The translations under genes and the position numbers were made by a program. From assembly GCA_022560365.1 (NCBI GenBank), contig JADFTG010000036.1:1-8745 (forward strand): a stretch of 8,745 nt of DNA, given 5' to 3'. Below the pieces are notes generated by a model. That model saw only the letters and a list, made by a program, of their open reading frames with translations. It was not told the DNA's origin and did no database searches. Below are positions 6,406 through 8,745 of this stretch, piece after piece (position 1 is the stretch's first letter; each line of letters opens with the position of its first letter). The stretch is from Chloroflexota bacterium (GTDB lineage: Bacteria; Chloroflexota; Dehalococcoidia; SM23-28-2; RBG-16-64-32).

Positions 6406-7589
6406 TCTTCTTTACTACGCTGGCCAGCGCGCAGCACGCCAATCAGCACTGCCGCCACGATCAAGTTGAGGCCGGACACGACGAGCGTCTGCGCCACGGC
6501 ACCCCACCCCAGCGCCAGACCGATCGGAGCGTCGGCCACCCATCGCCAGAGGAGGTATGCGTCCAGCCCAACCCCGGCGATCAGCGACACCACACCGGCC
6601 AGCAGGAAGTAGTCACCGACCGGGATCGATTCGTCCCGCAGCATATTGACGACGCGCCCCGAGTGAGCGACGGCCCGCCGCCAGGCCAGCCACTTCGTCG
6701 CGATGCCCAGCGTTAGAAAGGCCACGCCGCCGGGCACGAGGATGCCGCCGGCAAACACCGGCTGCCAGCTCACGGAACCGACGTCCACACCCTCGCTGAA
6801 CACCACACCGGTGGCGAGCGACAGGATGCCGAGGACGATCGCGATGAGCCCCGGATAGATGAAGATGAGGTCCGCGCTCTCCAGAATGATGAAGCGCGCG
6901 ATCGCCCAGCCGTGCGTCAGGCCACGCAGCTTGCTCGGCTCGCGCCGGACACCGTACGGCACCGGCACCTCCGCGACGCGCATCCTGTTGCGGCCGGCGC
7001 GCAGGCAGATCTCTGACTCCAGTTCGAAGCCCGCCGCCGCCGGCGACATCGTCTCCCAGGCTTCGCGCGTGAACGACCGGAGACCGGAGAGCACGTCGCC
7101 GAAGCTCCGACGCGTGATCATGCTGATCAGCGCACTGAACAGCGGGTTGCCGATGCGCCGGTGCAGCCACGGCATCGCCTGGCGCTCCATCTCGCCCTCG
7201 AGCCGGTTGCCGATCACCATGTCGTAGCCGTCCTCCAACGGCCGGACAACGGGATCGAGATCGCTCAGGTCGTACGTCCCGTCCCCGTCCGACATCACGA
7301 TGAAGCGACCGCGCGATTCGCGGACTCCCGTGCGGAAGGCGTTGCCTTTGCCCCGCCGCAGCTCGGCGATCACGCGGGCACCGGCCGACCGCGCCGCTTC
7401 GGCCGTCCCGTCCGTCGAAGCGTTGTCGACGACGAGGACCTCACCGGTAAAGCTTGATCCACTTAGCCACGTACGCGCCTTCGTAACGCACTCGCCAACC
7501 GAGGTCTCCTCATTGAGACAAGGGATGATCACCGAGACGTCGAGCGGACCGTCGGCGCTGGCCTGCGCGGGCTCTTCGGCTGTCTTCAT
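6402..7589 (-). CDS. GT2 family polyprenyl-phosphate glycosyltransferase (DPM1/GtrB-like) with C-terminal membrane domain
   Basis: The product would transfer a sugar from a nucleotide donor to polyprenyl phosphate at the inner membrane face. With the start used here it has 395 residues. The GT-A catalytic domain carries VSVIIPCLNE (about 18-27), VVDNASTDGT (53-62), RRGKGNAFRTGV (78-89), the metal-binding DGDGTYDL (101-108), a SGLRSFTREAWE element (168-179), FELESEI (188-194) and VPYGVRREPSKLRG (209-222). All are typical of dolichyl/undecaprenyl-phosphate mannosyl- and glucosyltransferases. Four hydrophobic segments follow (about 241-261, 276-296, 324-348, 359-386), more than the two of GtrB. 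The start is uncertain: ATG 7589 has GAGG three bases upstream, ATG 7598 has none, and a GTG at 7616 is also in frame. The sugar is unknown. It faces the GtrA/GT-C pair tail to tail and probably supplies its donor. Confidence 0.88.
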   Translation of the reverse strand: MKTAEEPAQASADGPLDVSVIIPCLNEETSVGECVTKARTWLSGSSFTGEVLVVDNASTDGTAEAARSAGARVIAELRRGKGNAFRTGVRESRGRFIVMSDGDGTYDLSDLDPVVRPLEDGYDMVIGNRLEGEMERQAMPWLHRRIGNPLFSALISMITRRSFGDVLSGLRSFTREAWETMSPAAAGFELESEICLRAGRNRMRVAEVPVPYGVRREPSKLRGLTHGWAIARFIILESADLIFIYPGLIAIVLGILSLATGVVFSEGVDVGSVSWQPVFAGGILVPGGVAFLTLGIATKWLAWRRAVAHSGRVVNMLRDESIPVGDYFLLAGVVSLIAGVGLDAYLLWRWVADAPIGLALGWGAVAQTLVVSGLNLIVAAVLIGVLRAGQRSKED

Positions 7590-7596
7590 CGGCCTC

Positions 7597-7602
7597 ATTG
7601 TA
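7597..7602 (-). promoter_or_regulatory. Possible -10 box TACAAT upstream of the GT2 gene
   Basis: The minus strand reads TACAAT (5/6 match to TATAAT) and ends 7 bases before ATG 7589. If used, the transcript would be leaderless or nearly so. No clear -35 is seen 16-18 bases upstream. Confidence 0.2.
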
Positions 7603-7674
7603 GCGCCCGGCCGCACTCGGCCGGAACGAACGCTGGAAGCGGCTCTGCCGCCACGGTGAACTTTGGGTTAAACG

Positions 7675-7750
7675 CGCCTGAACCGCTGTCCAGCCTATAG
7701 GTGGAGACGCCACCCGCTCTCTTGCGTCGGCAACGGTTCGCCTCCAGGCG
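7675..7750. other. Dyad-rich spacer, possible structured leader RNA
   Basis: In the gap between the GT2 gene and the gene at 7800, CGCCTG (7675-7680) can pair with CAGGCG (7745-7750). The adjoining AACCG (7681-7685) can pair with CGGTT (7734-7738), leaving a six-base bulge at 7739-7744. The enclosed bases hold a perfect hairpin GGTGG-AGACG-CCACC (7700-7714) and the palindrome CCTATAGG (7694-7701). A further hairpin GGGGC-TTC-GCCTC follows at 7769-7781. It does not match any riboswitch class I know. If the plus-strand gene starts at 7758 rather than 7800, the last hairpin is coding. Confidence 0.35.
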
Positions 7751-7799
7751 TCGTCGTATGAGGTGGCAGGGGCTTCGCCTCGAATCCCTGATATCACTT

Positions 7800-8396
7800 A
7801 TGCAAGCATTCGGAGTAACAGTAGAGGACGGCTTCGTCCCCGGCGTGAGACGCCCCGATGAGGCACCTGAGTCGCCGGAATCGCCCGGCGGCGCTAACGC
7901 CTTCTTCCTCAACGTCCTCGTCCTGGTGACATTCGTCGCCGGGGCAGCGCTCGTCGTGTACGGCGGCGTGCTCGCGACCGACGGGCTGAACTGGGAGCTC
8001 GTCGCGGCACTGGCCGTACTCGCTGTCCTTGCCGAACGCACCGACATGAGCCTCTACGGCGACAGCCGCGTCTCACTGGCGATCGTACCGATCTTCGCCA
8101 CCGTCGTCGGCGCCGGGATGCCAGGCCTCGCCATCGTCGTACCGCTGGCCATCCTCGCCTCGGCCTACGGGAGGCCGCTCCGCAAGACCGCCTTCAACTT
8201 CGGAGCGCTGATGCTGGCCGCAGCGGCCGCAGCCCTCGTGATGCCCACGACCTACAACACCAACGCAACGCTGGAATGGCCCCAGATACTGCTTCCCGCT
8301 ACGATCGCCGGCTTCATCAACTTCGCCGTGAACACGCTGCTCGTCGCAGCCGCGATCGGCCTTAGCAGCCGCTCTTCGCTGCCAAAGGTCTGGCGA
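7800..8396 (+). CDS. Multi-pass membrane protein N-terminus, sensor-like, truncated at the chimeric junction
   Basis: About 199 residues remain. A short acidic, proline-rich cytoplasmic tail (1-33) precedes several hydrophobic segments (about 35-58, 65-79, 91-104, 108-121, 133-148, 163-186). GDSRVSLAIVPIFATVVGAG (87-106) and GRPLRKTAFNFGALMLAAA (124-142) resemble the N-terminal membrane regions of GC-rich bacterial sensor proteins that end in HD-GYP, GGDEF or PAS domains. That resemblance is from memory of the family and the effector domain is not present, so function is unassigned. The plus frame stays open to the window edge, but beyond about 8396 it is antisense to tal-pgi and rich in Cys, Pro and Arg, so I end it there. 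ATG 7758 is an in-frame alternative start with a weak AGGCG upstream. Neither start has a strong Shine-Dalgarno. Confidence 0.6.
8381..8396. other. Inverted chimeric junction between two unrelated gene fragments
   Basis: On plus these bases complete LPKVWR of the membrane protein. On minus they encode RQTFG of the isomerase. Left of here only the plus strand makes sense as protein, and right of here only the minus strand does. The breakpoint lies within or at the edges of this 16-base interval, which is compatible with both genes. Confidence 0.65.
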
Positions 8397-8745
8397 ATGA
8401 CTTCCGGCCCCAGGCTGCTACCGCCCATACCCAGGAGCACAACGTGGCGGAAACCGGCGTCCCGCACTTCCCTTGCCAGTTCCTGCAAAACCGGGACCTG
8501 TTCGCACATGACATCGGTAACCGTCAGCCAGCCCAACCGGTTGGCGATCTCCGTCGGGTCCGGCTTCCACACCGTATGGTCGCCCCACCAGATTCGGGCG
8601 ATCACTTCCCGCTTCTGCAAATCGGCCAGGCCGGCCTCCACGTCCTCAAGGTATTGCCCCAGACACATGCCGGGGTGCTGGTGCCCCCTGGCCAACAGGC
8701 GGGCCTGCTTGTCATCGATATTGGCCAGCAACTTCTCAAAAGACT
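8381..8745 (-). pseudogene. Bifunctional transaldolase/glucose-6-phosphate isomerase, internal fragment
   Basis: About 121 residues read in from the right edge without interruption. The segment begins SFEKLLANIDDKQARLL, matching the C-terminal end of a transaldolase domain. It continues through RIWWGDHTVWKPDPTEIANR, characteristic of the transaldolase-isomerase linker, and RLGWL into the phosphosugar-binding motif HVVLLGMGGSSLGPEVIRQTFG of the isomerase (SIS fold). The intact enzyme joins a pentose-phosphate step (sugar interconversion) with fructose-6-phosphate/glucose-6-phosphate isomerisation in the cytoplasm. After RQTFG the frame runs on to a stop at 8252, but that tail is antisense to the membrane protein, so most of the isomerase domain is missing. 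Codon use (TTG, AGG, GGG) and GC of about 63% differ from the approximately 70% just to the left. TTG 8731 is not a real start. It may be a true pseudogene or an assembly artefact. Confidence 0.8.

Noticed and set aside
6240..6716. Plus-strand open frame across the convergent junction
   Set aside because: It overlaps the GT-C end in another frame and is antisense to GT2. No domain is visible.
7700..7745. Weak resemblance of the minus strand (GACGCAA near GCGAACC) to a cyclic-di-GMP riboswitch
   Set aside because: The conserved AAAGCC core and receptor elements are absent, so it does not meet the class consensus.
7767..7790. tRNA T-arm-like sequence (CAGGG ... CGAATCCCTG)
   Set aside because: The loop is too long and no acceptor, D or anticodon stems can be built around it on either strand.
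8252..8380. C-terminal continuation of the isomerase frame to its stop at 8252
   Set aside because: It is antisense to the membrane protein and does not resemble isomerase sequence after RQTFG.
8397..8745. Continuation of the plus-strand membrane-protein frame to the window edge
   Set aside because: It is open by chance opposite tal-pgi, changes abruptly to a Cys/Pro/Arg-rich composition and has no membrane or effector-domain features.

Overview
This is a GC-rich (roughly 65-70%), gene-dense bacterial fragment. Codons end strongly in G or C, and spacers are at most 183 bases. Both ends lie inside genes. The mix of CCA-adding enzyme, peptide deformylase, a GtrA/GT-C/GT2 glycosylation set and a membrane-sensor N-terminus would suit a high-GC Chloroflexota-like or actinobacterial-like genome. 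No marker here settles the taxonomy, so that placement is a guess. I see no tRNA, rRNA, CRISPR array, transposase or phage gene.

Layout. Bases 1-1415 (minus strand) hold a two-gene translation operon: peptide deformylase (def), then a CCA-adding tRNA nucleotidyltransferase cut by the left edge. Diverging from it, 1483-3269 (plus) holds a signal-anchored alpha/alpha-toroid protein whose stop overlaps the start of a MarC-family membrane protein. Facing MarC tail to tail, with one base between the stop codons, is a TauE/SafE (TSUP) permease at 3271-4104 (minus). A 118-base divergent spacer leads to a plus-strand pair, a GtrA-family small membrane protein and a 551-residue GT-C-like membrane glycosyltransferase (4223-6405). 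A GT2 polyprenyl-phosphate glycosyltransferase with four C-terminal membrane segments (6402-7589, minus) meets this pair tail to tail, and the two stop codons share the palindrome CTAG. A 183-210 base dyad-rich spacer follows, then a plus-strand membrane-domain protein from 7800.

The right end appears chimeric. From about 8381-8396 onward the plus-strand membrane protein loses its sense, and the opposite strand encodes a clear piece of bifunctional transaldolase/glucose-6-phosphate isomerase (tal-pgi) in a different codon style. Two unrelated genes are fused inverted, with up to about 16 bases that fit both proteins. An assembly or amplification chimera near a contig end is the simplest reading, and a real rearrangement is the alternative.

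The most coherent system is the glycosylation set. A GT2 enzyme would load a sugar onto a polyprenyl phosphate, GtrA would help move the lipid-linked sugar across the membrane, and the GT-C enzyme would transfer it to an acceptor outside. This parallels the GtrA/GtrB/Gtr-type modules that modify O-antigen, but the layout is convergent and the acceptor is unknown. Most other genes are housekeeping or common transporter families.
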